A stretch of 64,000 nucleotides of DNA from Nocardia vinacea (GTDB lineage Bacteria; Actinomycetota; Actinomycetes; Mycobacteriales; Mycobacteriaceae), in NCBI RefSeq assembly GCF_035920345.1, contig NZ_CP109149.1, forward strand, positions 4,712,001-4,776,000, in the 5' to 3' direction. Positions 63,940 to 64,000 of the stretch are shown here, in pieces. A model generated the notes under the pieces. That model ran no database searches. It saw only the letters and a list, made by a program, of their open reading frames with translations, and was not told the DNA's origin. The position numbers were made by a program, and so were the translations under genes. Numbering within the stretch: position 1 is the first letter of the stretch; each line of letters opens with the position of its first letter.

Positions 63940-64000
63940 ACGGCCCCCGCTTCGACCCGGCACGCTGCACCGCGACCACCTGATTCGAATCCTCATACAG

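Noticed and set aside
1..64000. Insertion sequences or prophage
   Set aside because: No transposase, integrase, phage structural genes or terminal inverted repeats with target duplications were recognised in any frame.

Overview
The window is a high-GC actinobacterial chromosome segment, most likely from Nocardia or a close relative. The gene order rnc-rpmF-DUF177-sepIVA, coaD-rsmD-pyc, recG, a DAK2/FakA-like gene, ung-thiL-DUF3515-ddl-gpsA-fbiD-ppk1-mutT1-hupB-leuD-leuC, an IclR regulator and gltX-FAH-MFS-leuB-serA matches the well-known mycobacterial order around Rv2924c-Rv2996c. Frequent GTG starts, a two-domain HU with a Lys/Ala-rich tail, a coenzyme F420 gene (fbiD) and tRNA-Glu and tRNA-Gln next to a lone GluRS all fit that group. 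The identification is an inference from sequence; nothing was searched.

Layout. 0-9 kb: DNA repair, RNA processing, ribosome and septation genes, then coaD, rsmD and pyruvate carboxylase. 9-12 kb: a cobalamin riboswitch drives B12-independent methionine synthase metE; a short unlisted Cys-rich ORF lies beyond it. 12-18 kb: propionate (2-methylcitrate cycle) genes prpD, prpB and prpC with an epoxide-hydrolase-like gene, and the divergent regulator PrpR. 18-31 kb: recG, a FakA-like protein, rpmB, small enzymes, ung, thiL, ddl and gpsA. 31-40 kb: fbiD, ppk1, mutT1, hupB, leuDC and their IclR regulator. 40-44.6 kb: tRNA-Glu, tRNA-Gln, gltX, a fumarylacetoacetate-hydrolase-family gene and an MFS transporter.

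44.6-53.3 kb is the accessory part. It holds gene fragments, a HTH protein with a Pro-rich tail, an internally duplicated Pro-rich protein, a truncated hydrolase gene and a Uma2 nuclease-like gene. leuB and serA follow, then a 38-residue peptide gene, a frameshifted membrane-protein gene and a RlaP-type nucleotidyltransferase. The fragments at 44.7-44.96 kb derive from paralogues of three intact or nearly intact genes 2-8 kb away, so this region has been duplicated and broken up.

53.3-64 kb: an HxlR regulator with a divergent DHFR-like oxidoreductase, a cold-shock protein, and an inositol or related cyclitol locus. The locus comprises iolE, a substrate-binding protein, a permease, an ATPase and iolD as one coupled operon, divergent from a LacI regulator and an IolG-like dehydrogenase. 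Two palindromic operators sit in the shared promoter region. The window ends with an 11-copy heptamer repeat and a small basic protein.

The most unusual signal is a roughly 80-bp dispersed repeat at co-directional gene junctions (prpB/prpC, upstream of ppk1, and in tandem between ppk1 and mutT1). Its end supplies a GAGG ribosome-binding site and an RTGAGCGA start codon, and in prpB it encodes the last 30 residues. It looks like a mobile translation-start cassette.
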